NCBI GenBank assembly: GCA_025464795.1
Contig: JAODNB010000262.1
Span: 1-5,422, forward strand
Direction of reading: 5' to 3'
DNA length: 5,422 bases
Source of the DNA: Frankiales bacterium
GTDB taxonomy: Bacteria; Actinomycetota; Actinomycetes; Mycobacteriales; SCTD01
Shown: one piece after another, positions 1 through 5,378 of the stretch
Layout of the letters: each line of letters opens with the position of its first letter
Numbering within the stretch: position 1 is the stretch's first letter
The notes under the pieces: model-generated
What the model was told of the DNA's origin: nothing
The model's input: only the letters and a program-made list of their open reading frames with translations
Databases searched by the model: none
Translations under genes and position numbers: made by a program

Positions 1-1
1 G

Positions 2-211
2 GACGAGCAGGACGGCGGCGTCCACCCCCCGCGAGCGCACCACGAGCAGCCCGGCCTGACGGGCGGGCAGCGTCAGACGGAGCGCTGCGGCGAAGCAGAA
101 GCCCAGCCCGACGATGCCCGAGCCCCAGCGCCAGGTGTGCAGCACGCCCGCAGCGAACAGCCCGGCGCCGACGACGAGGACCACCGCCAGGAGGGGCAGC
201 TCCCGCTTCAC
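2..211 (-). CDS. DUF3017 membrane protein, C-terminus cut by the window edge
   Basis: This is a partial gene; 70 codons are visible from a GTG at 211-209 to the left edge. The start overlaps the stop of the upstream ACT gene in a GTGA (208-211), so translation is probably coupled; no clear Shine-Dalgarno is visible and no in-frame start lies in the 50 bases upstream. Residues 5-24 are hydrophobic (first membrane helix), a W-R-W turn follows at 27-29, residues 31-48 form a second helix, and a third begins near 63. The stretch from about residue 42 to 64 (AALRLTLPARQAG, then LLVVRSRGVD) matches what I know of the DUF3017 family, small three-helix inner-membrane proteins of unknown function next to folD in many actinobacteria. 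Here folD is not adjacent: the ACT and FHA genes intervene. The neighbour beyond the edge would commonly be mdh, which I infer and cannot see. Confidence 0.8.
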   Translation of the reverse strand, partial: MKRELPLLAVVLVVGAGLFAAGVLHTWRWGSGIVGLGFCFAAALRLTLPARQAGLLVVRSRGVDAAVLLV

Positions 212-612
212 GGGTTCGTCGTGCCGGGGCGGGCCGGCGGGGGCTGCTCGCCGCGCAGGACCGCGACCGCCAGGTCGGCCTGCGCAGCGCGCACGAGGAC
301 GTGGTCGGTGGTGAAGCCTGCCATGCTCGTGAAGGGGATCTGAGCCGCCGCCAGGCGCGAGGCCACGTCTGCCAGGAAGCCCACCTGCTCCCAGGGCAGC
401 GGGCCCGCGAAGGTGATCCGACGCCAGCCCTGTTCGAGCTCCAGTGACCCGGCGGGCTGGCTCTGCTCCGCGCAGACGAGCGTGACCTCGGACGCGTCCT
501 CGACCAGCCCGAAGAAGCCACTGGGGAGCTGCTCCGGGCGCCAGCCGGTCGGCCAGCGCGCCACGGCCAGGTGCGTGGGGTCCAGCGTCGGACGCAAGTC
601 CGTCAGGGGCAT
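208..612 (-). CDS. ACT-domain protein, CASTOR/COG3603-like
   Basis: This is a small soluble protein of 134 aa. I recognise the layout of the COG3603/CASTOR-ACT family: an N-terminal strand reading HLAVARWP (14-21), a middle part with FFGLVEDASEVTLVC (33-47) and GWRRITFAGPL (62-72), then a second ACT unit with LADVASRLAAAQIPF (80-94) and the end strand AGFTTDHVLV (98-107). ACT units bind small ligands, often amino acids, and act as sensors; the ligand here is unknown and no enzyme domain is attached. The tail from about residue 122 is proline-rich and disordered. I prefer the ATG at 612 over the GTG at 639 because the ATG follows a TATGGT box by exactly six bases, which suggests a leaderless mRNA, and because family members begin close to the first strand. 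It is divergent from the FHA gene and runs into the DUF3017 gene with a 4-bp overlap. Confidence 0.8.
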   Translation of the reverse strand: MPLTDLRPTLDPTHLAVARWPTGWRPEQLPSGFFGLVEDASEVTLVCAEQSQPAGSLELEQGWRRITFAGPLPWEQVGFLADVASRLAAAQIPFTSMAGFTTDHVLVRAAQADLAVAVLRGEQPPPARPGTTNP

Positions 613-618
613 GCCCGC

Positions 619-624
619 ACCATA
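619..624 (-). promoter_or_regulatory. -10 box of a probable leaderless promoter for the ACT gene
   Basis: Read on the minus strand, TATGGT fits the actinobacterial -10 consensus TANNNT. It is followed by GCGGGC and then the ATG at 612, so transcription would begin at or within a base or two of the start codon. No Shine-Dalgarno is present and no good -35 is visible, which is common for such promoters. Confidence 0.5.
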
Positions 625-630
625 GCCAGG

Positions 631-657
631 TGTGACCACAGGGGACGGGGGTAGGGC
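631..657 (+). promoter_or_regulatory. Possible promoter of the FHA–HTH gene
   Basis: TGTGAC (631-636) could act as a -35 and TAGGGC (652-657) as an imperfect -10, 15 bases apart. This would give a leader of about 35 bases carrying a good Shine-Dalgarno. The -10 lacks the final T of the consensus, so this is weak. The first ten bases (TGTGACCACA) have 4-bp inverted arms and might be an operator shared with the divergent ACT gene. Confidence 0.25.
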
Positions 658-687
658 TACCGCAAGGACAGATCACCGTCACCCGTT

Positions 688-692
688 GGAGG
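688..692 (+). promoter_or_regulatory. Shine-Dalgarno site of the FHA–HTH gene
   Basis: GGAGG lies seven bases before the GTG at 700 and decides that start. It sits in GGAGGGACCTCC (688-699), where CCTCC mirrors the site directly before the start codon. Confidence 0.8.
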
Positions 693-699
693 GACCTCC

Positions 700-1305
700 G
701 TGACCACGCCTCACCTTCGAGTGGAGGACACCGGACAGGGCTTCGCCGTCCCCAAGGACCTCACCACCGTGGGCCGCGGCGCCGGGGTGGACATCTCGCT
801 CGACGACCCGAGCGTCTCGCGCCTGCACGCCGAGCTGATCCGGCGCGGACCGCACCTCTACGTGTCCGACCTCGGGCTCTCGGTCAACGGGACCCGCGTG
901 AACGGCCGTCCCGTGGGCCAGCGCGTCCTGGCGGACGGGGACGTGCTGTCGTTCGGCACCGTGCGCACGCGGGTGAGCGGCGTCAGCGCGCTGGCAGGAG
1001 ACGACACCGTCGAGCTCCGCCGCATCTCAGCCCCCGACCTGACGCGGCGCGAGGTCGAGGTGCTCACGTCGCTGTGCCGGCCGGCCCTCCAGCAGGACGC
1101 CTTCGTGGCCCCCGCGACGGCGCACGACATCGCGGACGAGCTGGTCGTGACGGAGGCCGCCGTCAAGCAGCACCTGCTGCGGCTCTACCAGAAGTTCCGG
1201 ATCGGCGAGGGGGTCAACCGTCGTGCGCGGCTGGCCAACGAGGTCATCAGCGCCGGTGTCGTTCGTCCGCTGCCCGAAGACGCCGAGGTCCGCCGCGCAG
1301 GCTAG
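700..1305 (+). CDS. FHA-domain protein with C-terminal LuxR/GerE-like HTH
   Basis: This is a 201-aa soluble protein in two parts. Residues about 5-95 form a forkhead-associated domain with the expected phosphothreonine-binding signature: GR at 25-26, SR at 40-41 with H43, and NGT at 63-65. FHA domains bind phosphothreonine peptides, usually products of Ser/Thr kinases. After a short linker (98-112) comes LTRREVEVL (114-122), the hallmark of the first helix of the NarL/LuxR/GerE effector domain. Then, after a longer than usual loop (126-141), there is a helix-turn-helix-like run: HDIADELVV, then TEAAVKQHLLRLYQKF (142-166). This suggests a DNA-binding regulator whose partner choice depends on phosphorylation; the targets are unknown. 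No receiver, kinase or membrane part is present. The GTG start has a strong Shine-Dalgarno. The gene is divergent from the ACT gene (87 bases between starts) and its stop overlaps that of folD. Confidence 0.85.
   Translation: MTTPHLRVEDTGQGFAVPKDLTTVGRGAGVDISLDDPSVSRLHAELIRRGPHLYVSDLGLSVNGTRVNGRPVGQRVLADGDVLSFGTVRTRVSGVSALAGDDTVELRRISAPDLTRREVEVLTSLCRPALQQDAFVAPATAHDIADELVVTEAAVKQHLLRLYQKFRIGEGVNRRARLANEVISAGVVRPLPEDAEVRRAG
1302..1305. other. CTAG shared by two convergent stop codons
   Basis: The palindrome CTAG supplies TAG to the FHA gene (1303-1305, plus) and TAG to folD (1304-1302, minus). The two coding regions therefore overlap tail-to-tail by four bases, leaving no room for an intergenic terminator; any 3' ends must lie inside the opposite gene. 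Confidence 0.95.
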
Positions 1306-2162
1306 GAGAACGCCCTGCGTTCTGCAGCCTCGACGCAGTTCTTGAACAGCATCGCGACGGTCGTCGGTCCGACCCCCCCGACGCGTGGCGTGATCGCCCC
1401 GGCCTTGTCGTTGCAGGCCTCGTCGACGTCGGGAAGCAGCTTCTTGCCCTCGTACCGCACGCCGCCGCCGATCACGGTCGCGCCCTCGGTGATGTGCTCG
1501 GGCTGCAGGATGTAGGGGACCCCGACTGCGGCGATGACGATCTCCGCGCGGCGGGTGTAGTCGGCCCAGTTCGGCACGCCCGTGTGCACCACCGTGACCG
1601 CAGCGTTCGCCGTGTCGCGCTTCTGCGACAGGAGCAGGGCGAGCGGCCGCCCCAGGGTGGTCCCGCGCCCGAGGATGCAGACCTCTCGACCGGCCACCGC
1701 GATCTCGTAGTGAGCCAGCAGCGCCTCGATGCCTGCGGGGGTGCACGGGACCGGTCCGGGCATCGACAGCGCGAGCCGACCCATGTTGACCGGGTGCAGG
1801 CCGTCGACGTCCTTGTCGGGGTCCATCTCGAGCAGCGCTGCCTCGAAGTCGACCTGCTTCGGCGTCGGGTGCTGCACCAGCATCGCGTCGCAGGCGGGGT
1901 CCTCGTTGAGGCGACGGATCGCCGCCACCACGTCGGCTGTCGTCGCGTCGTCGCCGAGGCGCTCGTGCGGGCTGTTGAAGCCGAGCTCGTCAGCCTTGGC
2001 CATCTTCATCCCGACGTAGCCGGCAGACGCGGAGTCACCGCCGACCAGCACGGTTCCGAGGCCTGGGGTGTGCCCAGCTTCCTTGAGCTTGGCGATCCGT
2101 GGGACCAGGTCCGCGAAGACCGCCTCGGCCACCGGGGCCCCGGGGAGCAGACGGGCCGTCAT
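1302..2162 (-). CDS. folD: Bifunctional methylene-THF dehydrogenase/methenyl-THF cyclohydrolase
   Basis: FolD (286 aa, the usual size) oxidises 5,10-methylene-THF with NAD(P)+ and hydrolyses the product to 10-formyl-THF, the formyl donor for PurN and PurH encoded nearby; it is cytosolic. Seen here: catalytic Y49 and K53 in YVGMK; Q97 in the substrate loop; D118 and D120 in KDVDGLHP; PCTPAG (139-144); the Rossmann loop GRGTTLGRP (165-173); and GGVGPTT (262-268). Several motifs depart from the common form: VQHPTP for VQLPLP, VIGGGV for VIDVGV, and TPRVGGVGPTT for TPVPGGVGPMT. All catalytic residues remain, so I expect activity. I chose the ATG at 2162 because it aligns with the start I recall for the Mycobacterium tuberculosis protein; ATG at 2171 is three codons upstream and possible, and GTG at 2219 is too far. 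No clear Shine-Dalgarno is visible. Confidence 0.93.
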   Translation of the reverse strand: MTARLLPGAPVAEAVFADLVPRIAKLKEAGHTPGLGTVLVGGDSASAGYVGMKMAKADELGFNSPHERLGDDATTADVVAAIRRLNEDPACDAMLVQHPTPKQVDFEAALLEMDPDKDVDGLHPVNMGRLALSMPGPVPCTPAGIEALLAHYEIAVAGREVCILGRGTTLGRPLALLLSQKRDTANAAVTVVHTGVPNWADYTRRAEIVIAAVGVPYILQPEHITEGATVIGGGVRYEGKKLLPDVDEACNDKAGAITPRVGGVGPTTVAMLFKNCVEAAERRAFS

Positions 2163-2188
2163 CGCGCGCATCCGTAGGTCACGCAGCC

Positions 2189-2194
2189 AGCCTA
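2189..2194 (-). promoter_or_regulatory. Possible -10 box for folD
   Basis: TAGGCT on the minus strand fits TANNNT and would place the transcript start near 2182, about 20 bases before the ATG at 2162. The -35 region is GC-rich and shows no match. It shares a 70-base divergent gap with the promoter of the DUF5313-like gene. Confidence 0.35.
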
Positions 2195-2220
2195 GTGGGC
2201 TGCTTCTGGGCGGGCGCACC

Positions 2221-2226
2221 TACGCT
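2221..2226 (+). promoter_or_regulatory. -10 box of a probable leaderless promoter (DUF5313-like gene)
   Basis: TACGCT fits TANNNT and is followed by six bases (TCGACC) and the GTG at 2233, the same geometry as at the ACT and DUF4190 genes. No Shine-Dalgarno precedes the GTG, which supports a leaderless mRNA. Confidence 0.5.
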
Positions 2227-2232
2227 TCGACC

Positions 2233-2658
2233 GTGTCCAAGCCGCCGCCCGGGGTCCTGCTCGCCTACCGCTTCCTCGGCTGGCGCGTCGGTCCCTCGCA
2301 CGCGGACTGGGTACGCGACGACATCGCCGGGCGAGGCTGGCTGCTGCGTGCCGGTGCTCCTGCGCTGGCCGCCGTGCTGGTCGTCGGCGGCGCCATCACG
2401 GCCGCCCTCGGCGGGGACCCCGGCCGGGTCGGGACGGTGGTGTTCGTCGTCGGTGCGATCTGCTTGTTCATGCGCACGAGCCTGCGCGAGCGGGCGCTCC
2501 GCCAGCAAGGCATCGACCTGCAGGGAGATCCCCTGAAGGAGGCTCCCTGGTACGCCGATGAGGCAGCGCGCCGACGTCGCAACCTGCAGGGCTCGATCGG
2601 GACCGTCGTCCTGGTCCTCGCGGGCATGGTCGTGCTGGCCCTGCGCACCCGCCCCTGA
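2233..2658 (+). CDS. Small three-helix membrane protein, DUF5313-like
   Basis: This is a 141-aa protein of unknown function. The N-terminal part (YRFLGWRVGPSHADWVRDDI, 12-31, then AGRGWLLR, 32-39) resembles the start of the actinobacterial DUF5313 family, in which a Y-x-x-G-x-x-L/V-P block is followed by DWV and an AG-x-G turn. Membrane helices are predicted by eye at about 41-59, 64-80 and 120-137. Between the second and third is a charged stretch with LRERALRQQGID (84-95) and a basic patch RRRR (113-116), probably cytoplasmic. The GTG start is chosen because it directly follows a -10 box; the reading frame stays open upstream to 2068, but that part overlaps folD and has no family resemblance. 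It is divergent from folD and convergent with purH. The family assignment is from memory and moderate. Confidence 0.65.
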   Translation: MSKPPPGVLLAYRFLGWRVGPSHADWVRDDIAGRGWLLRAGAPALAAVLVVGGAITAALGGDPGRVGTVVFVVGAICLFMRTSLRERALRQQGIDLQGDPLKEAPWYADEAARRRRNLQGSIGTVVLVLAGMVVLALRTRP

Positions 2659-2697
2659 GCGCGCCTTCGCCCGGCGCCCGCGGATCCTGGGGCGACT

Positions 2698-2729
2698 CCG
2701 GCAGGTCTGAAGGCCCCGAAGACCTGCGG
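2698..2729. terminator. Hairpin between convergent genes, likely two-way terminator
   Basis: GCAGGTCT (2701-2708) pairs perfectly with AGACCTGC (2720-2727) around an 11-base loop. CC (2698-2699) and GG (2728-2729) extend the stem past one bulged G at 2700. It lies in the 108-base gap between the ends of the DUF5313-like gene (2658) and purH (2767) and could serve both. There is no T-tract on either side, as is usual for high-GC actinobacterial hairpins. A weaker 5-bp hairpin (2661-2665 with 2673-2677) follows directly after the plus-strand stop. Confidence 0.65.
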
Positions 2730-2766
2730 TACTCGCCCGAGCTCTGCGCGGAAGCGCCGGCGGGGC

Positions 2767-4323
2767 TCAGTGGAAGAAGTGCCGGGTGGCCGTGAAGTAG
2801 AGCGGGACAGCGGCCGCACGACAGGCCTCGATCGTCTCGTCGTCGCGCACCGACCCGCCTGGCTCGACGATGGCGCGGACCCCGGCGTCGAGCAGGATCT
2901 GCGGTCCGTCGGCGAACGGGAAGAAGGCGTCGGACGCTGCGACGGAACCTGCGGCGCGCGAGCCGGCGCGGGTGACGGCGAGGCGGCAGGAGTCGACACG
3001 GTTCACCTGGCCCATGCCGACACCGACGGAGGCGCCGCCGGAGGCGAGCAGGATCGCGTTGGACTTCGCCGCGCGCACCGCGCGCCAGGCGAAGGCGAGG
3101 TCGGCGAGCGTCTCGGCATCAACGGGGTCCCCGACCGCGAGCGTCCACGCGGACGGGTCGTCGCCCGGGGCCTGGAGGCGGTCGGCGACCTGCATGAGGA
3201 CGCCACCTGAGATCGGCCGGAACTCCACCGGGTCGAGCGTTCCGGCACCAACCTTCAGCAAGCGGATGGAGGGCTTCTTCGACAGCAGCTCGACCGCACC
3301 CGCCTCGTAAGAGGGGGCCAGCACGACCTCGGTGAAGATCTCGCTGACCTTCTCGGCCATGGCCAGCGACACCGGGACGTTGGTCGCGATCACGCCCCCG
3401 AAGGCCGACACGGGGTCGCACTCGTGCGCGCGCAGGTGGGCCGTGGCGACGTCGGGACCGACCGCGATGCCGCAGGGGTTCGCGTGCTTGATGATCGCGA
3501 CGGTCGGCTGGTCCCCATGGTCGTGCGCGGCGCGCCAGGCGGCATCCCCGTCGACGTAGTTGTTGTAGGACATCTCCTTGCCGTGCAGCTGCTCCGCGTC
3601 CGCCAGGCCACCACGCCAGTGCCGGTAGAGCGCGGCCTGCTGGTGCGGGTTCTCGCCGTAGCGGAGCACCGCGGAGCGGTCCCAGGTCGCCCCGGTCCAG
3701 GCAGGGAACCCGTCGACGGCGTCGCTCCCGTCGTAGGCACTGGCGAACCAGGAGGCGACGGCCACGTCGTACGACGCGGTGTGCTGGAACGCCTTCGAGG
3801 CCAGGGCACGGCGCTGCTCGAAGCTGAAGCCACCCGCCTCGACCGCCTCGAGCACCTCGGCGTACGAGGAGGGGTCCACGACGACCGCCACGGACGGGTG
3901 GTTCTTCGCCGCGGCACGGACCATCGTCGGACCGCCGATGTCGATCTGCTCGACGCACTCGTCAGGGGCAGCACCTGACGCGACGGTGTCGCGGAACGGG
4001 TAGAGGTTCACGACCACCAGGTCGAAGGGCTCGACGCCGAGATCCGCGAGCTGCTGCACGTGATCGGGCAGTCGACGGTCGGCCAGGATGCCGGCGTGGA
4101 CGCGCGGGTGCAGCGTCTTCACCCGCCCGTCCAGGCACTCCGGGAAGCCGGTGAGCTCGTCGACGGCGGTCACCTCGACCCCAGCTTCGCGAAGACGAGC
4201 GGCGGTCGAGCCGGTGGACACGACCTCGATGCCGGCCTTGGCCAGACCGCGACCCAGCTCCTCCAGCCCGGTCTTGTCGTACACGCTCACAAGAGCCCGG
4301 CGAACGGGTATCTGAGTACTCAC
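2767..4323 (-). CDS. purH: Bifunctional AICAR formyltransferase/IMP cyclohydrolase
   Basis: PurH (518 aa, normal length) performs the last two steps of IMP synthesis: AICAR formylation with 10-formyl-THF, then ring closure. Residues 1-about 150 are the MGS-like IMP cyclohydrolase domain, with SVYDKTG (13-19), STGSTA (36-41), DGRVKTLHP (65-73), NLYPF (106-110) and GGPTMVRAAAKN (130-141). The rest is the AICAR transformylase domain, with RYGENPHQ (221-228), SYNNYVDGDAA (252-262) and the catalytic K279-H280 in KHANPCG. It ends in RHFFH. All expected catalytic residues are present. The start is the GTG at 4323, overlapping the purN stop in GTGA; GAAAGG ten bases upstream (4339-4334) may serve as a weak ribosome site. 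The open frame continues far upstream to 5034, but only as an out-of-frame shadow of purN. It is co-transcribed with purN. Confidence 0.97.
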   Translation of the reverse strand: MSTQIPVRRALVSVYDKTGLEELGRGLAKAGIEVVSTGSTAARLREAGVEVTAVDELTGFPECLDGRVKTLHPRVHAGILADRRLPDHVQQLADLGVEPFDLVVVNLYPFRDTVASGAAPDECVEQIDIGGPTMVRAAAKNHPSVAVVVDPSSYAEVLEAVEAGGFSFEQRRALASKAFQHTASYDVAVASWFASAYDGSDAVDGFPAWTGATWDRSAVLRYGENPHQQAALYRHWRGGLADAEQLHGKEMSYNNYVDGDAAWRAAHDHGDQPTVAIIKHANPCGIAVGPDVATAHLRAHECDPVSAFGGVIATNVPVSLAMAEKVSEIFTEVVLAPSYEAGAVELLSKKPSIRLLKVGAGTLDPVEFRPISGGVLMQVADRLQAPGDDPSAWTLAVGDPVDAETLADLAFAWRAVRAAKSNAILLASGGASVGVGMGQVNRVDSCRLAVTRAGSRAAGSVAASDAFFPFADGPQILLDAGVRAIVEPGGSVRDDETIEACRAAAVPLYFTATRHFFH

Positions 4324-4925
4324 GGGATGGTGACCTTTCGTCCGTTGGTGCTGAAGCCCTCGCGGGCCATGCGTCCGATGGCGTCGACGAGCATCGCCCG
4401 CTCGGCTGTCTTGATGCGCTCGTGCAGGGTGTCCTCGGTGTCGTCGTCGAGGACGGGCACCGCCGCCTGCGCGACGATGGCGCCGGTGTCGATGCCCTGG
4501 TCCACGACGAACAGGGTGCAGCCGGTGACCTTCACGCCGTAGGCCAGCGCCTCGCGAGGGCCGTGCATCCCCGGGAAGCTGGGCGACAGCGCCGGATGGG
4601 TGTTGAGCGTCCGGCCCTCGAACCGCTCGAGGAAGGCCGACCCGACGAGCTTCATGAAGCCCGCCAGCACGATGAGCGTGGGGTCGTGGGCAGCGACCAG
4701 CTCGGTCAGAGCAGCGTCCCAGTCGAGCCGGTCCTCGAAGTCCGCCAGGGGCAGCACGAACGTCGGGATGTCCAGGTCTCGCGCGCGCTTCTCTCCGAGC
4801 GTCCCTGCGCGGTCGGCACCGACGGCCACCACCGACGCGCCCCACGCCGGGTCGGCGGAGGCGTCCAACAGTGCCTGCAGGGTGGTGCCGCTCCCCGAGA
4901 CGAGGACGACGAGGCGGGCGGTCAA
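4320..4925 (-). CDS. purN: Phosphoribosylglycinamide formyltransferase (GAR transformylase)
   Basis: PurN (201 aa) transfers the formyl group of 10-formyl-THF to GAR, step three of purine synthesis, in the cytosol. Visible: the N-terminal strand and phosphate loop VVLVSGSGTTLQALLD (6-21); AGFMKLV (88-94); the catalytic N108 and H110 in LNTHPAL; FPGMHG (117-122); and D146 in DTG, matching the N-H-D triad of the E. coli enzyme. F139 stands where E. coli has a histidine (H137), and T15 where the family usually has N (GTNLQ). The start is a TTG at 4925 eight bases after GGAGGA; it aligns with the usual beginning of the family. An upstream GTG at 4991 would add a 22-residue proline- and arginine-rich extension with no family counterpart, so I reject it. 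The last four bases overlap purH. Confidence 0.95.
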   Translation of the reverse strand: MTARLVVLVSGSGTTLQALLDASADPAWGASVVAVGADRAGTLGEKRARDLDIPTFVLPLADFEDRLDWDAALTELVAAHDPTLIVLAGFMKLVGSAFLERFEGRTLNTHPALSPSFPGMHGPREALAYGVKVTGCTLFVVDQGIDTGAIVAQAAVPVLDDDTEDTLHERIKTAERAMLVDAIGRMAREGFSTNGRKVTIP

Positions 4926-4933
4926 GCGGGGGT

Positions 4934-4939
4934 TCCTCC
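4934..4939 (-). promoter_or_regulatory. Shine-Dalgarno site that fixes the purN TTG start
   Basis: GGAGGA on the minus strand lies eight bases before the TTG at 4925-4923. No ATG or GTG sits at a suitable distance in frame, so this site decides the start. Confidence 0.85.
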
Positions 4940-4966
4940 GACAGGTGGCTGGAGGGGAAGGAGGCC

Positions 4967-4993
4967 AGACTAGCGGGCGCGGCGGGTGCACAA
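4967..4993 (-). promoter_or_regulatory. Probable purN-purH promoter
   Basis: Read on the minus strand, TTGTGC (4993-4988) and TAGTCT (4972-4967, fits TANNNT) are 15 bases apart, giving a transcript start near 4960 and a leader of about 35 bases with the GGAGGA site. The spacing is short, so the -35 is doubtful while the -10 is fair. The leader is too short for a riboswitch. The whole 105-base gap between DUF4190 and purN shows no other structure. Confidence 0.45.
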
Positions 4994-5030
4994 CTCTCGG
5001 CCATGACGACGTCCTCGGACCAGCCGCTGA

Positions 5031-5372
5031 TCAACGACCCCAGAACGCGAAGGACCCAACGAACAGGACGATGACAAGCAGTACGAAGGCGAACAGGGCA
5101 AGGAACGCGTAGCCGATGATCAGGCCGGCGAGCGCCAGCCCTCCGCCGCCCTGCCCGGTCTGCCGGATCTGGCTGCGGGCGACGTGGCCGAACACCACGC
5201 CGAGGACGGCGGTCACGCCCCAGGCGAAGCCGGCAAGGCTGCAGACGAGGGAGGCGATCGCGAAGCCGTTCGTCCCCGGCACCCGCTGCACGGGCGGGTA
5301 TCCCGGCGGCGGCACGTACCCGACCGGAGGGCCGTAGCCCTCTGGCTGCACCGGCTCCTGAGGCGCTGTCAT
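5031..5372 (-). CDS. DUF4190 membrane protein with proline-rich N-terminus
   Basis: This is a 113-aa protein of unknown function. Residues 1-32 are a soluble tail rich in P, G and Y with repeated YxPP/GYxP units (GYGPPVGYVPPPGYPPV, 12-28). The DUF4190 signature follows: NGFAIASLVCSL (35-46), then GVVFGHVARSQIRQTGQ (58-74) and GGLALAGLIIGY (77-88). This gives two membrane segments (about 37-62 and 77-109) joined by a short basic loop. Such proteins are common in actinobacteria, often with tails like this; the role is not known to me. The ATG at 5372 follows TAGCCT by six bases, suggesting a leaderless mRNA. The gene lies just downstream of another minus-strand gene (10 bases) and upstream of purN (105 bases), so read-through into purN is possible; I see no terminator after its stop. 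Confidence 0.88.
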   Translation of the reverse strand: MTAPQEPVQPEGYGPPVGYVPPPGYPPVQRVPGTNGFAIASLVCSLAGFAWGVTAVLGVVFGHVARSQIRQTGQGGGGLALAGLIIGYAFLALFAFVLLVIVLFVGSFAFWGR

Positions 5373-5378
5373 GCGCGC

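Noticed and set aside
613..639. Upstream GTG start (639) for the ACT gene
   Set aside because: It would place the start before the TATGGT box, has no Shine-Dalgarno, and adds nine residues not typical of the family.
631..640. TGTGACCACA as a CRP-type operator
   Set aside because: CRP sites have TGTGA and TCACA separated by six bases; here the arms are only four bases with a two-base gap, so it is kept only as a possible small operator.
1074..2177. Long plus-strand open frame across the folD region
   Set aside because: It is antisense to a well-supported folD, with low-complexity Arg/Gly/Val composition and no domain; a GC-driven shadow.
5011..5020. GTCCTCGGAC inverted repeat as a terminator after DUF4190
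   Set aside because: The four-base arms with a two-base loop cannot form a stable hairpin and there is no T-tract.
4926..5030. Riboswitch or purine-responsive leader before purN
   Set aside because: The gap is only 105 bases and the likely leader about 35; I see no conserved riboswitch core or attenuator-like paired hairpins.
4324..5034. Long open minus-strand frame continuous with purH upstream of its start
   Set aside because: It is the shadow frame of purN in high-GC DNA: the translation is Arg/Pro/Gly-rich with no family resemblance, while purN is clear in another frame.
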